DNA of 64,000 nucleotides from Pseudomonas gingeri (lineage in GTDB: Bacteria > Pseudomonadota > Gammaproteobacteria > Pseudomonadales > Pseudomonadaceae): contig NZ_JACAOR010000008.1 in NCBI RefSeq assembly GCF_013386115.1, positions 509,114 to 573,113 of the forward strand, in the 5' to 3' direction. Position 1 is the first letter of the stretch. Every line of letters starts with the position of its first letter. Both the position numbers and the translations under genes were made by a program. Shown one piece after another: positions 30,982 through 41,552 of the stretch. The notes under the pieces are model-generated. The model was not told the origin of the DNA and did no database searches. It saw nothing but the letters and a program-made list of their open reading frames with translations.

Positions 30982-31745
30982 TTACGCTTCCCCCAGGTAG
31001 GCTTTGATCACTTCAGGATTGTCGCGGATCTGTTGTGGCGTGCCGTCGGCCAACGGCGTGCCCTGGTTGATCACGACGATATGGTCGGAAATGCTCATGA
31101 CCAGTTTCATGTCGTGTTCGATCAGCAGGACCGTGACGTTGTGTTCCTCGCGCAGCACGCTGATCAGCGCCTTGAGGTCGTCGGTTTCCCGTGGGTTGAG
31201 GCCTGCCGCGGGCTCGTCGAGCATCAGGATCCGCGGGCGGGTCATCATGCAGCGGGCGATTTCCAGGCGGCGTTGCTGACCGTAGGCCAGGGTGCCGGCC
31301 GGGCGGTTGGCGAACTCGGTCAGGTTGACCTTGTCCAGCCAGTACGCGGCGTATTCCATGGCTTCGCGCTCGCTCTTGCGGAACGCCGGGGTCTTGAACA
31401 GACCGGCCAGGAAGTTGGTGTTGAGGTGACGGTGCTGGGCGATCAACAGGTTCTCGACCGCGGTCATGTCCTTGAACAGACGCACGTTCTGGAAGGTCCG
31501 CACCACGCCCTTGCGGGCGATCTCGTGGCCGGCCAGGCCCTGGATCGGCTGGCCGTCGAGCAGGATGCTGCCGGCGCTCGGCTTGTAGAAACCGGTCAGG
31601 CAGTTGAACACCGTGGTCTTGCCGGCGCCGTTCGGGCCGATCAGTGCCACCACCTGTTTTTCCTGGACGGTCAGGGCCACGCCGTTGACCGCCAACAGGC
31701 CGCCGAAGCGCATGCTCAGGTTTTCTACTTTCAGGATCTCGCGGC

Positions 31746-31749
<4 letters not shown>
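30982..31749 (-). CDS. livG: Branched-chain amino acid ABC transporter ATPase LivG
   Basis: A 255-residue ATPase. Walker A GPNGAGKTTVFNCLTGFYKP, signature LAYGQQRRLEIARCM and Walker B ILMLDEPAAGLNP. The long insert between Walker A and signature is typical of LivG (BraF). It overlaps livM by four bases. Confidence 0.97.
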
Positions 31750-32995
<1,246 letters not shown>

Positions 32996-32999
<4 letters not shown>

Positions 33000-33919
33000 A
33001 CTTTCTCAACCTCCGGACGGCCCAGAATGCCGGTCGGCCGGAACAACAGCACCAGAACCAAAAGACCGAACGCCACCACGTCCTTGTACTGGTCGCCGAA
33101 CACGTCGGCGCCAAAGGCCTCGGCCACCCCCAGCACCAGCCCGCCGAGCATGGCGCCCGGAATGCTGCCGATGCCGCCCAGGACTGCCGCGGTGAAGGCC
33201 TTGAGGCCCACCAGGAAGCCAGCGTTGGGGTTGATCACGCCGTATTGCATGCTCAGCAGCACGGCGGCGACTGCCGCGAGGGCGGCGCCGATGACGAAGG
33301 TCAGGGCGATGATGTTGTTGGTATTGATGCCCAGCAGGTTGGCCATCTTGATGTCTTCGGCGCAGGCGCGGCAGGCGCGGCCCAGGCGTGAACGGGAGAT
33401 GAACAGGGTCAGTCCGGTCATGGCCACCAGGGTCACGACGAATACCAGGACCTGCATGTAGGAAATCAGCACTTCCTCTGCGCCGCCCGGACCAAAGGAG
33501 AAACTCCCCGGGATCAGGTTGGGGATGGACTTGTCCTTGGAGTCCTGGGACAGCAATACGGTGTTCTGCAGGAAAATCGACATGCCGATGGCGGAAATCA
33601 GCGGGATAAGACGGTTGCTGCCACGCAGGGGGCGGTAGGCAACGCGCTCGATACTGTAGCCATAGGCACTGGTCACGACGATCGTCGCGATGAACGCGGC
33701 GGTCATCAACAGCGGCAGTGAGTGGATGCCCAGCATGGCCAGCCCGGCAAGGACGATGAAGGCCACGTAGGAACCAATCATGTACACCTCGCCATGGGCG
33801 AAGTTGATCATTCCAATAATGCCGTAAACCATTGTGTAGCCAATGGCTATCAAGGCATAGGTGCTGCCAATGGTCAGGCCATTAACCAGCTGTTGGAAGA
33901 AGTGATAGATCTCAGGCAT
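32996..33919 (-). CDS. livH: Branched-chain amino acid ABC transporter permease LivH
   Basis: A 307-residue permease. It begins FFQQLVNGLTIGSTYALIAIGYTMVYGIIGMINFAHGE, the LivH hallmark, and carries the coupling-loop segment GRACRACAEDIKMANLLGIN. It is first of the livHMGF block, 227 bases after braC, from which it is separated by a hairpin. Confidence 0.97.
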
Positions 33920-34100
33920 TACAGCGCTCCTAAAAACCCGATACGCATTTCACTGGTGGAGTCATGTTCCGGCCCGGTGCCGTGGTCTGTGGCCACGTTG
34001 GCACGAGCGTTTGCCAGCGAACCGCTGGTGACGGTTTTAAGATTTTCAGGTGAGCCAGCTCCCGGATCGCGGGTGTCGGGCCCATAAACCTCGTAAAATA

Positions 34101-34126
34101 AAGCCCACTGTTCGCACAGTGGGCTT
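34101..34126 (-). terminator. Hairpin between braC and livH (attenuating terminator)
   Basis: AAGCCCACTG (34101-34110) pairs with CAGTGGGCTT (34117-34126); on the minus strand it is followed by a TTTATTTTA run. It lies just after the braC stop. Partial termination here would give more binding protein than membrane subunits, as is common for ABC uptake operons. Confidence 0.8.
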
Positions 34127-34146
34127 CTTGACCTGTCAGGCCTGAC

Positions 34147-35265
34147 TTACTGAGGGGAAACTTCGGTTTTCGGTTTGCCGAAGTGCCACTGGTAGACCAC
34201 GAACTTGAAGTCCTTCAGGTCGCCCTTGGCGTCGAAGCTCAGGTCGCCGGTCGGGGTCTTGAAGGTACCGGCGTGGATGGCGGCTGCCACCTTGGCGGTG
34301 TCTTCGCTCTTGGCCGCGGTGATGCCACCGGCGATCAGCTCGACAGCGGAGTAGGCCGGGAACACGAACGGACCGCTCGGGTCCTTGCCGTCGGCCTTGA
34401 TGGCGTCAGCGATGGCCTTGTTCTGCGGATCCGCATCGAAGGATTTCGGCAGGGTCACCAGCAGGCCTTCGGAAGCGTCCTGGGCGATCTGCGAGATGGA
34501 GTCGTTGCCGACGCCTTCCGGACCCATGAACTTGGCGTTCAGGCCCTTTTCCTTGGACTGGCGCAGGATCAGGCCCAGCTCAGGGTGGTAGCCGCCGTAG
34601 TAGACGAAGTCGACGTTGGCTTGCTTGAGTTTCTGGATGATCGAGGAGAAGTCCTTGTCGCCGGCGTTCAGGCCTTCGAAGACCGCAACTTTCACGCCTT
34701 TCTTCTCGAGGGTCTGCTTGACCGCGGTGGCGATGCCTTCACCGTATTGCTGCTTGTCGTGCAGCACGGCAACCACTTTCGGCTTGACGTGGTCGGCGAT
34801 GTAGTTACCGGCGGCAGGGCCCTGGGCGCTGTCCAGGCCGATGGTACGGAAGACCAGCTTGTAGCCGCGATTGGTGATGTCCGGGCTGGTGGCGGCCGGG
34901 GTGATCATGATCACGCCTTCGTCTTCGTAGATGTCCGAAGCCGGCTGGGTGGAGCTGGAGCAGAGGTGACCGACCACGAACTTGACGCCGTCGTTGACCA
35001 CTTTGTTGGCTACGGCCACGGCTTGTTTCGGATCGCAGGCATCGTCGTATTCAACGGCTTCGAGTTTTTTGCCATCCACGCCGCCCTTGGCGTTGATGTC
35101 CTTGATGGCCTGTTTCGCGCCCGTGAACTGCATGTCACCGTACTGGGTCACCGGGCCGGTCTTCGGGCCGGCGATGCCGATCTTGATGGTGTCTGCAGCG
35201 AAAGAATGGCTGGCGATACCGGCCAGAACCATAGCGGCGAACAGTTTGGAAATCTGCTTAGTCAT
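34147..35265 (-). CDS. braC: Branched-chain amino acid-binding protein BraC
   Basis: A 372-residue periplasmic binding protein. The signal peptide MTKQISKLFAAMVLAGIASHSFA is cut before ADTIKIG. Type I periplasmic-binding fold motifs are IAGPKTGPVTQYGDMQFTGA, YDDACDPKQAVAVANKVV and GHLCSSSTQPASDIYEDEG (a disulfide is expected between its Cys). It delivers Leu/Ile/Val/Ala to LivHMGF. The start MTKQ at 35265 has GGAG upstream; a longer frame is not signal-like. Confidence 0.96.
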   Translation of the reverse strand: MTKQISKLFAAMVLAGIASHSFAADTIKIGIAGPKTGPVTQYGDMQFTGAKQAIKDINAKGGVDGKKLEAVEYDDACDPKQAVAVANKVVNDGVKFVVGHLCSSSTQPASDIYEDEGVIMITPAATSPDITNRGYKLVFRTIGLDSAQGPAAGNYIADHVKPKVVAVLHDKQQYGEGIATAVKQTLEKKGVKVAVFEGLNAGDKDFSSIIQKLKQANVDFVYYGGYHPELGLILRQSKEKGLNAKFMGPEGVGNDSISQIAQDASEGLLVTLPKSFDADPQNKAIADAIKADGKDPSGPFVFPAYSAVELIAGGITAAKSEDTAKVAAAIHAGTFKTPTGDLSFDAKGDLKDFKFVVYQWHFGKPKTEVSPQ

Positions 35266-35612
35266 TAGTGCTCCACTCTTGCTGTTGTAATTTTTATAGT
35301 CCTGACGCCAAGGCAGCAGAACCGGGTTTGAGAACCCCGATTTTCCCCGGCAACTGTACCGATACAGTTTAGAGCGCCCGTCAATCGCTTGAATAGCGGG
35401 CAGCCAAGGGCAAAATCGGAGGATGTCGCTTAAATGAAAGAAAAAGACAGAATAGCGGCGGATTGCCATGCAGATTGTTATCTGGATGTTGCTGACCTTC
35501 ACGGCAATCCCTGGCTCCCTGGTTCCTCTTTCACCCCAACCATTTGCATCCGGGTTTTTCTGCCTGAGTCGCGACGTTATGATTGCGCCGATTTTTTCTC
35601 AGGTAGAAACCC
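35266..35612. other. Divergent promoter region of braC and the DUF2288 gene
   Basis: A 347-base intergenic interval serving braC (minus) and the gene at 35613 (plus). It is AT-richer near braC (GTTGTAATTTTTATAG). Small reading frames occur but none has support. I recognise no specific operator. Confidence 0.5.
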
Positions 35613-35918
35613 ATGATTCAAGAACCTAGCACCCTCTATGCCAAGCTGCTTGGAGAAACTGCATCTATTCGCTGGGAAGAGCTGCAACCGTTCTTTGCCC
35701 GGGGTGCCCTATTGTGGGTCGAACCGTCGCTGGATTTGATCGCGGCGGCCGAGGCCATGGCCGAGAACCAGGCCGACAAAGTGGCGGGCTGGCTGGCTGC
35801 CGGGGAGCTTGCCAAGGTGTCTGAAACGCGGGCGCAGGATCTTTTCGAGCGTGACCCGGACCTGTGGGCGGTGGTGGTGTCGCCCTGGGTGATGATCCAG
35901 GAAAGGGCAGAAAAATAA
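35613..35918 (+). CDS. DUF2288 family protein
   Basis: A 101-residue acidic protein of the DUF2288 family: LYAKLLGETASIRWEELQPFFARGALLWVEPSLDLI followed by KVAGWLAAGELAKVS and a conserved Trp-containing end (PDLWAVVVSPWVMIQER). It is monocistronic. No function is known to me. A hairpin (GCACT/AGTGC, 35924-35938) and a stronger one (GGCCTAC/GTAGGCC, 35959-35978) follow. Confidence 0.82.
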   Translation: MIQEPSTLYAKLLGETASIRWEELQPFFARGALLWVEPSLDLIAAAEAMAENQADKVAGWLAAGELAKVSETRAQDLFERDPDLWAVVVSPWVMIQERAEK

Positions 35919-35958
35919 TTTATCGCACTGTAATAGTGCATATGCCTTGTGCGTTTAT

Positions 35959-35978
35959 GGCCTACGAGTGTGTAGGCC
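35959..35978. terminator. Hairpin between the DUF2288 and tubulin-like genes
   Basis: GGCCTAC (35959-35965) and GTAGGCC (35972-35978) form a perfect 7-bp stem with a six-base loop, between two converging genes. There is no T run, so termination is only a guess. Confidence 0.4.
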
Positions 35979-36037
35979 AGTAACCGCGCCGAACAGTAAT
36001 GGCAGTTTGCCCGTGGAGAAAATCCACAGGCTCCTGG

Positions 36038-38212
36038 CTAGTACTCGGTTTTACCCGTGTGGTTGTTCAGCGAAATGACCCGGGTCTTGCCGATGCGATG
36101 GCGGTAGATCTCGCGCAGGTACTTGATGGCCTTTTTCACGCAATCGCGGGACAGGCGGATATCGTTGATCGAGACGAACTTGTCCTTGTCGTTGATCAGC
36201 TCGCGATACTTCTTCTCGTACATCGGCTTGATCGCATACCAGTTGGTATCGAGGATCTTCGCCGGGTTCTCGAACTCGTTGAGCAACTCGTCGATATGCC
36301 CTTCGTCGAACTCGTCGCGGGTGATGAAGTCCAGCATCGAGTTGTCCAGCGTATCGTCGAAACGGTACGGGTTGCGGGCGAAGCAGCGCTTGATGAAGGC
36401 CACGATCAGGGTCAGGAAGTCATCCGACAGGCACGGGCTCTTGGCGATCAGGGTGGTCAGCGACAGGTTGGCCGAGGCACCGATCACCAGCGCGTAGCGC
36501 TTGAGCGTGGTGTTGGGGAACAGGCTGTTGAGATGGGTCTTGAGCCGGTTCAGGTCCATGTAGGACAGTTTGTAGTCCTTGGGCAGCGAAACGATCGACA
36601 CCACCGACGAGCAGTTCTTGAAGAAGTGCAGGTCATGCAGGGCCGCCGCGTCATAACCCGAGGCCTTGTACTGTTCCAGGGCCGCACGGTAGCGCTTGGA
36701 CTCGATCGGCAGCAGGCTGATGCCTTCGATCGCCTGGGTGACCTTGTTGAAGTGCGGCAGGTCGATGGAGCGGAAGAACAGGTCGTCGATGTTCAGACGC
36801 TGCGGTTCTTTCTCGAACACTTTGAATTTATCGCTGGTGGGCGCCGGCTGTTCCGGTACCACGGACTCGGCGTAGGCAATCGCCACCGGACCGGCCAGGC
36901 TCATGAACAGGTCGTTGGCATCCAGGCGGATGGTCTCGCCGATGTCGATGCCGGCACGCCGGAAATAGTTCTGGTCGTAGTCGGTGGTCACGGCCTGGGC
37001 CGTGAGGATATTGAAGATCTGCTGGGAGATGTACTGGTTGGCGTGCTTCTCCATGGCATTGACATCAATGTTCTGGATATTGCCATCATCGTTCTCTTCG
37101 GCGTAACGCATGATGTCGTTGGAGATCAGCATCATCGCGTTCCACGGGCGGATACGGCCCATGACGCTGGCTTCGCTGCTGTCTTCATTGTCGAAGTTGT
37201 ACGAGAAGTCCCATTCTTCGGACAGGTACTTGCAGAGCAGGCGACCGGCGTTGATATGCAGGGCCTCGGACATTTCGCTGCGATGGTCGGAGATGTTCGG
37301 CAGCACGCAGATGCCGCTGGTGAAGATCGGCTCGAAGACGAAGGAGTGGCCGCTCTTGCTGTCGTGCTCGTCCATCGGCTTGGTATCGAACGTCTTGTTC
37401 ATGTACGAATACTGCTGGGCCAGGCCGAACTCCGAGGCCATGCCCGAACCGGTACCGCCGCCGGCACTGAAGATCGAGAAGTACAGGCGCGACTGGTTGG
37501 CCTTGATGCCGCAGGAGTCGATCAGGTACGAGTGGATCATCTTCCAGTCGGGGCTGGAAAAACGCTGGGTGTCCTTGTTCAGGATGATCTTGGCCAGGTA
37601 CTGGCCGAGGATCGGCGCGTTACCGGCACCGCCGGCATGGACTTCCGAAAGGTCCATGATCTTCATTTTGCTGTAGTCGCGGATAAAACCGCTTTTCTCG
37701 CCCTTGCGGGAGAAGCGGATGCGTCCGGCGATGTCCTTGTCCAGGTCGCCGAGCATCACCAGCGGTTCCACCAGGAACACCGGCTTGGCTGACTTGTTCT
37801 GCACCAGGCGCAGGTTGTTGCGGATCCACTGCGCGGGGCGATAGCCCTTGTCGGTGGATTTGTCGTCGTTATTGAACTCGTTGAGGTAGAACTTGCGCGC
37901 GTTGTACACCAGTTCGGCGACGTCCAGCGCAATGTTCGAACCGCAGCGGCCCAGGCCGATCAGGCAGACCGAAGGGAATTCCTGCTCGCGGCGCGCTTCG
38001 TTTTCACCTTCCGGATGGGGCGAGCGCGGGAAGACCATGTCGCGCAGGCCGTCGAGGTTATCGAGAATACGATCCGTATTGGTTTCAGTGAAATAAAGGT
38101 ACTGCTGCGTCGCCAGTGGACGCGGTGGGGAATAGGCCTTGTAGGGTTTTTCCGCGACGGTTGGCAACATCAGATCGGATACTGGGTTCGCCGGGTTGTT
38201 TTTAGAGGTCAT
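36038..38212 (-). CDS. Tubulin/FtsZ-like GTPase-domain protein (Tubulin_2 type)
   Basis: A 724-residue protein. Residues 81-100 read SVCLIGLGRCGSNIALDVAE, a nucleotide-binding start like GxGxxGxN of FtsZ. The tubulin signature GGGTGSG is intact at residues 251-257 (SIFSAGGGTGSGMASEF). The 450-residue remainder has no feature I recognise. FtsZ itself is much shorter and sits in the dcw cluster, so this is a separate, orphan tubulin-superfamily member, similar to the large Tubulin_2/FtsZ-like proteins proposed to act on membranes. The gene is monocistronic. Function is unknown. Confidence 0.85.
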   Translation of the reverse strand: MTSKNNPANPVSDLMLPTVAEKPYKAYSPPRPLATQQYLYFTETNTDRILDNLDGLRDMVFPRSPHPEGENEARREQEFPSVCLIGLGRCGSNIALDVAELVYNARKFYLNEFNNDDKSTDKGYRPAQWIRNNLRLVQNKSAKPVFLVEPLVMLGDLDKDIAGRIRFSRKGEKSGFIRDYSKMKIMDLSEVHAGGAGNAPILGQYLAKIILNKDTQRFSSPDWKMIHSYLIDSCGIKANQSRLYFSIFSAGGGTGSGMASEFGLAQQYSYMNKTFDTKPMDEHDSKSGHSFVFEPIFTSGICVLPNISDHRSEMSEALHINAGRLLCKYLSEEWDFSYNFDNEDSSEASVMGRIRPWNAMMLISNDIMRYAEENDDGNIQNIDVNAMEKHANQYISQQIFNILTAQAVTTDYDQNYFRRAGIDIGETIRLDANDLFMSLAGPVAIAYAESVVPEQPAPTSDKFKVFEKEPQRLNIDDLFFRSIDLPHFNKVTQAIEGISLLPIESKRYRAALEQYKASGYDAAALHDLHFFKNCSSVVSIVSLPKDYKLSYMDLNRLKTHLNSLFPNTTLKRYALVIGASANLSLTTLIAKSPCLSDDFLTLIVAFIKRCFARNPYRFDDTLDNSMLDFITRDEFDEGHIDELLNEFENPAKILDTNWYAIKPMYEKKYRELINDKDKFVSINDIRLSRDCVKKAIKYLREIYRHRIGKTRVISLNNHTGKTEY

Positions 38213-38543
38213 TGTGCGCCATATACCTGGTCTGGTTAGGCGGTCGAGGAGATATCAACGCGCCATCACGGAGTGAGAGATCGCGACTTTACCGCGCGAT
38301 ATTGGCTTGAGCGATAGGGTTTTACCCTAGGCTCACCTAGGGGCGATCCTTGCTTGAATACCGTTGAATCGGCCAATAATTGGCGTTCTTTAATTGACGG
38401 GGAACTTTTTGTGAATTTTGTACTACCTTCCCCTGACGCAGCCGGTCACGGCCTGCCTGACCGCGCACGCCGGTGAGCGGATATCGACCGGGCACTACCG
38501 TTCAACGAGTGCCGATCAATGAACGCTGGTCAACGAGCGCTAC
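38213..38543. other. Intergenic region with overlapping inverted repeats
   Basis: This 331-base stretch contains the promoter of the tubulin-like gene. Two overlapping inverted repeats are present: AGGGT-TTT-ACCCT (38316-38328) and CCCTAGG-CTCA-CCTAGGG (38325-38342). They share bases and so could form mutually exclusive hairpins or an operator. Short repeats of CAACGA occur near 38510-38550. No gene was seen. Confidence 0.5.
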
Positions 38544-40832
38544 TCAACGAATAGGTCGCACGCTTGATACGCCGGCATGGGCGCCGGGAGGGTCGGCAAA
38601 AAGGTCCCGTGACGTCGGCACATCGGTGTCGCGGGCCGTTGTCACCGGAGTGAGCGGCGCCGGGGTGTGCTGGCGGCGCTGGTTGAGCTGCTTGAGGACC
38701 GGTTGCAGGTCTTCCAGACGCACCGGCCGGCTGAGCAGGTAGCCCTGGACGTAGTCGCAGTTGTACTGGGCCAGGAAGTCGTATTGCTGGGGCGTCTCGA
38801 CGCCCTCGGTGACCACCTGCAGGTGCAGGGTGTGAGCCATGACGATGATTGCCTGGACGATCTCCATGTCCTGGGTCGACTTGGGAATGTCGAGGATGAA
38901 TGAACGGTCGATCTTCAGGGTATTGAGTGGCAGGCGCTTGAGGTAGGCCAGGGACGAGTAGCCGGTGCCGAAGTCGTCGATGGACAACGACACGCCGAGG
39001 GTGCGGATCTGTCGCAGCAGTTGCAGGGTGTTGGCGATATTGCCCATCAGGGCGTTTTCGGTGACTTCCAGTTCCAGTCGATCAGGTGGAACGCCGGCGG
39101 CCCGCAGCGCGCTTTCGATCTCATCGGCAAGTTCTTCGCGGGCCAGGTTCAGCGCCGAGCAGTTCACGGCAATTTTCAGTTCGCCGCAACCCTGCTCGGA
39201 GAGTCTGGCCAGGTCCTGACAGGCCTTGCGCAATACCCAGTTATCCAGCTCGGCGATCAAGCCGTTGGCTTCGGCGATCCCGATGAAGCGATCCGGCGAC
39301 AGCAGGCCGTGCTGGGGGTGTTGCCAGCGTACCAGGGCTTCGAGCTTGGCGACCTGGCCGGTCTTCACTTCATAAATGGGTTGGTAGAACAGCTGCAGTT
39401 CGTTGCCTTCGCGCAGGGCGTGGCGCAGTTCCTCCTCCAGTTGCAACTCCAGGGTGGCGCGGGTTTTCAGGTTGGAACTGAAGAAGTGCAGGCTGTTGCG
39501 CCCCGCACCCTTGGACTGGTACAGCGCCAGGTCGGCGTTCTTCAGCAGTTCTTCGCAGGACTTGCCGTCTTCGGGGAAGACGCTGATGCCGATGCTGGTG
39601 GTCATCACCATGCGCCGTCCGGCCAGTTCGATGGGCTCTTTCATCTTCTGCATGATGCGCTGGGCCATGTGCCGCGCTTCGTCGCGGTTGTGCAGGCTGA
39701 TCAGGATGCAGAATTCGTCGCCGCCAAAGCGGGCGACCACGTCGTCATGGCTGCGGGTGGCGGCCTTGATATGCCCGGCGATGACCTTGAGCAGTTCGTC
39801 GCCGGCATCATGGCCGAGGCTGTCGTTGATGCGCTTGAAATGGTCGATATCGAGGAACATCACCGCCAGCATGCCGCCGTTGCTGCTGCGCTCGATCAGC
39901 TTCTCGGCGAAGATCTGGTTGAAACCGCGACGGTTGATCAGGTTGGTCAGGGCGTCGTAGTGGGCCACCTGGGCCAGCGACATGCGGGCCTGGTCCAGTT
40001 GGCTGAGCAGGGCATTGACCCGGCGCAGGTCGTGCTCCTTGTTCTGCAGTTTCTTGTCCGCCAGGGCCGCGCTGATGCTGCTGCCGATGATCAGCAAGGC
40101 GATCACGGCGATGGTCATGCCCAGTTGCAGGTGGTTGTTCTCCACGGCGGCGGGCGGGGCGCTGCCTGCGGGCAGCATCAGGTGCAATGACCACATGCCG
40201 GTGAAATGCATGCTGACGATACCGGCGCCCATGACCAGGCTGGCGGTGTACTTGAGCAGTTGATGCCACATGCCGCTGCCGTTGGTGAAATGCCGGGCCA
40301 GCAGCAGCGCCGCGAGGCTGGCACCGATGGCGATCGCCACCGACAGGCCGACCAGGGCCGGCTGGTAATACTGCACCGCGCTCGAGCGCATGGCCGACAT
40401 GCCGACGTAATGCATGGCGGCGATGCCCAGTCCCATGAACACGGCCGCCCGCAGTGTCTGCGAGGCACGCAGTTCGGCGCGGCCGAGGGTGTGCATGGCG
40501 AGGAATGACGCGAACAGGGCAATCAACAGCGAGGCGAGGGTGGTGGGCAGGTCGTAGCGCACTTCGATGGGCGCCTGGAACGCCAGCATGCTGATGAAGT
40601 GCATGGTCCAGATGCCGCCTGCCAGGCAGCAGGTGCCGATCCAGCGCCAGAGCCGCTGTTGTGCCGGTTTCTCTACATGACCGACGCGCTCGGCCATGTC
40701 CAGCGTGGCAAAGCTGGCTGCACAGGCGACCAGGTAGGCCAGCATGACCAGCAATGGATTGTGGCTGCAATTGAGGAGCAGGTGCCCACTATCGGGAAGT
40801 CCGTTAACAAAATGCAAACCCTGCCATTCCAT
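38544..40832 (-). CDS. mucR: MHYT-GGDEF-EAL c-di-GMP signalling protein (MucR-like)
   Basis: A 762-residue bifunctional candidate. Seven N-terminal membrane helices contain the MHYT motifs (IWTMHFISML, IAAMHYVGMSA, IVSMHFTGMW), thought to bind copper and sense gases. The GGDEF domain has an intact ARFGGDEFCIL, so cyclase activity is possible; the EAL domain shows KLEALVRWQHP, and the DDFGTGYSSL and ETPQQYDF segments are intact. This domain set with active GGDEF matches MucR, linked to alginate and biofilm control. A start 75 bases upstream is possible; MEWQGL at 40832 has AGGG upstream. Confidence 0.87.
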   Translation of the reverse strand: MEWQGLHFVNGLPDSGHLLLNCSHNPLLVMLAYLVACAASFATLDMAERVGHVEKPAQQRLWRWIGTCCLAGGIWTMHFISMLAFQAPIEVRYDLPTTLASLLIALFASFLAMHTLGRAELRASQTLRAAVFMGLGIAAMHYVGMSAMRSSAVQYYQPALVGLSVAIAIGASLAALLLARHFTNGSGMWHQLLKYTASLVMGAGIVSMHFTGMWSLHLMLPAGSAPPAAVENNHLQLGMTIAVIALLIIGSSISAALADKKLQNKEHDLRRVNALLSQLDQARMSLAQVAHYDALTNLINRRGFNQIFAEKLIERSSNGGMLAVMFLDIDHFKRINDSLGHDAGDELLKVIAGHIKAATRSHDDVVARFGGDEFCILISLHNRDEARHMAQRIMQKMKEPIELAGRRMVMTTSIGISVFPEDGKSCEELLKNADLALYQSKGAGRNSLHFFSSNLKTRATLELQLEEELRHALREGNELQLFYQPIYEVKTGQVAKLEALVRWQHPQHGLLSPDRFIGIAEANGLIAELDNWVLRKACQDLARLSEQGCGELKIAVNCSALNLAREELADEIESALRAAGVPPDRLELEVTENALMGNIANTLQLLRQIRTLGVSLSIDDFGTGYSSLAYLKRLPLNTLKIDRSFILDIPKSTQDMEIVQAIIVMAHTLHLQVVTEGVETPQQYDFLAQYNCDYVQGYLLSRPVRLEDLQPVLKQLNQRRQHTPAPLTPVTTARDTDVPTSRDLFADPPGAHAGVSSVRPIR

Positions 40833-40958
40833 AGCATGCCCTGTACCGACGCATTGGACAGCCGACGCCTCAAGCATCGGCCAACGCATTGGAGTATAGA
40901 GTGTCACTCATGGCTGCAAGCGCTAATGGCAGAGTGCTCCCAATGATTTGGGAATGGC

Positions 40959-41327
40959 CTAGATAGCGATTGGTACTAAGGCGGCTTTCTGTTCCGGCTC
41001 CAGCGGGGCCAGGCCGAAGGCGGCCCGGGCGGCATCGCAGCGCTCGTTGGGCTCGTTGTCGACCCAGGCGGCTTCGAACTCACGGCAGGGGCTGGAGCGC
41101 TCGTGATAGATCGAGCAACTGACCTCTTCTCCGACTTCGCCCCTGAGTGCCGTGCAGCGCGGGTTGCGCGCTTCGGTGCCGAGCATGGCGACGCGGCTCG
41201 GGCTGATCTGGGTGACCAGTTCGTCGGGCACCAGCCCGCCGCCCGAGACACACTCACCCCAGTAGAACGACACGCGAAAATAGGCACAGCAGGCACCGCA
41301 ATTCAGACACGGATTAGCATCAGGCAT
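40959..41327 (-). CDS. YkgJ-family Cys-cluster protein
   Basis: A 122-residue protein with the CxxCxxCC motif of the YkgJ family (CLNCGACCAYF) near the N-terminus and further Cys at ECVSGGG, PRCTALRG, SCSIYHERSSPC and ERCDAA. The pattern suggests zinc or Fe-S binding. It lies 126 bases upstream of the mucR-like gene on the same strand. Function is not known. Confidence 0.85.
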   Translation of the reverse strand: MPDANPCLNCGACCAYFRVSFYWGECVSGGGLVPDELVTQISPSRVAMLGTEARNPRCTALRGEVGEEVSCSIYHERSSPCREFEAAWVDNEPNERCDAARAAFGLAPLEPEQKAALVPIAI

Positions 41328-41552
41328 GGGAGGTCAACGGAGGAAGGAGGGAAGGGGGGAATCCATCGCCATTCTAGGCTTCGGCCACGGCTTTGTAAGG
41401 GGGGATTACAAGTATTTTTCAGCGCCCGGGGCAGGGCCTCCATTGCCCGGTATCAGCGCCGCGAATGGTGGCAGACAGACCCGGTCGCGCTGACTAGATT
41501 GAGGGCTCCGGGCCTGGCATTGAAGCCCTTATAACAATAAAGAGACGGACCC

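Noticed and set aside
36038..38212. Phage PhuZ/TubZ segregation system
   Set aside because: Protein is far larger than PhuZ and no phage, plasmid partition or DNA-binding partner gene is adjacent.
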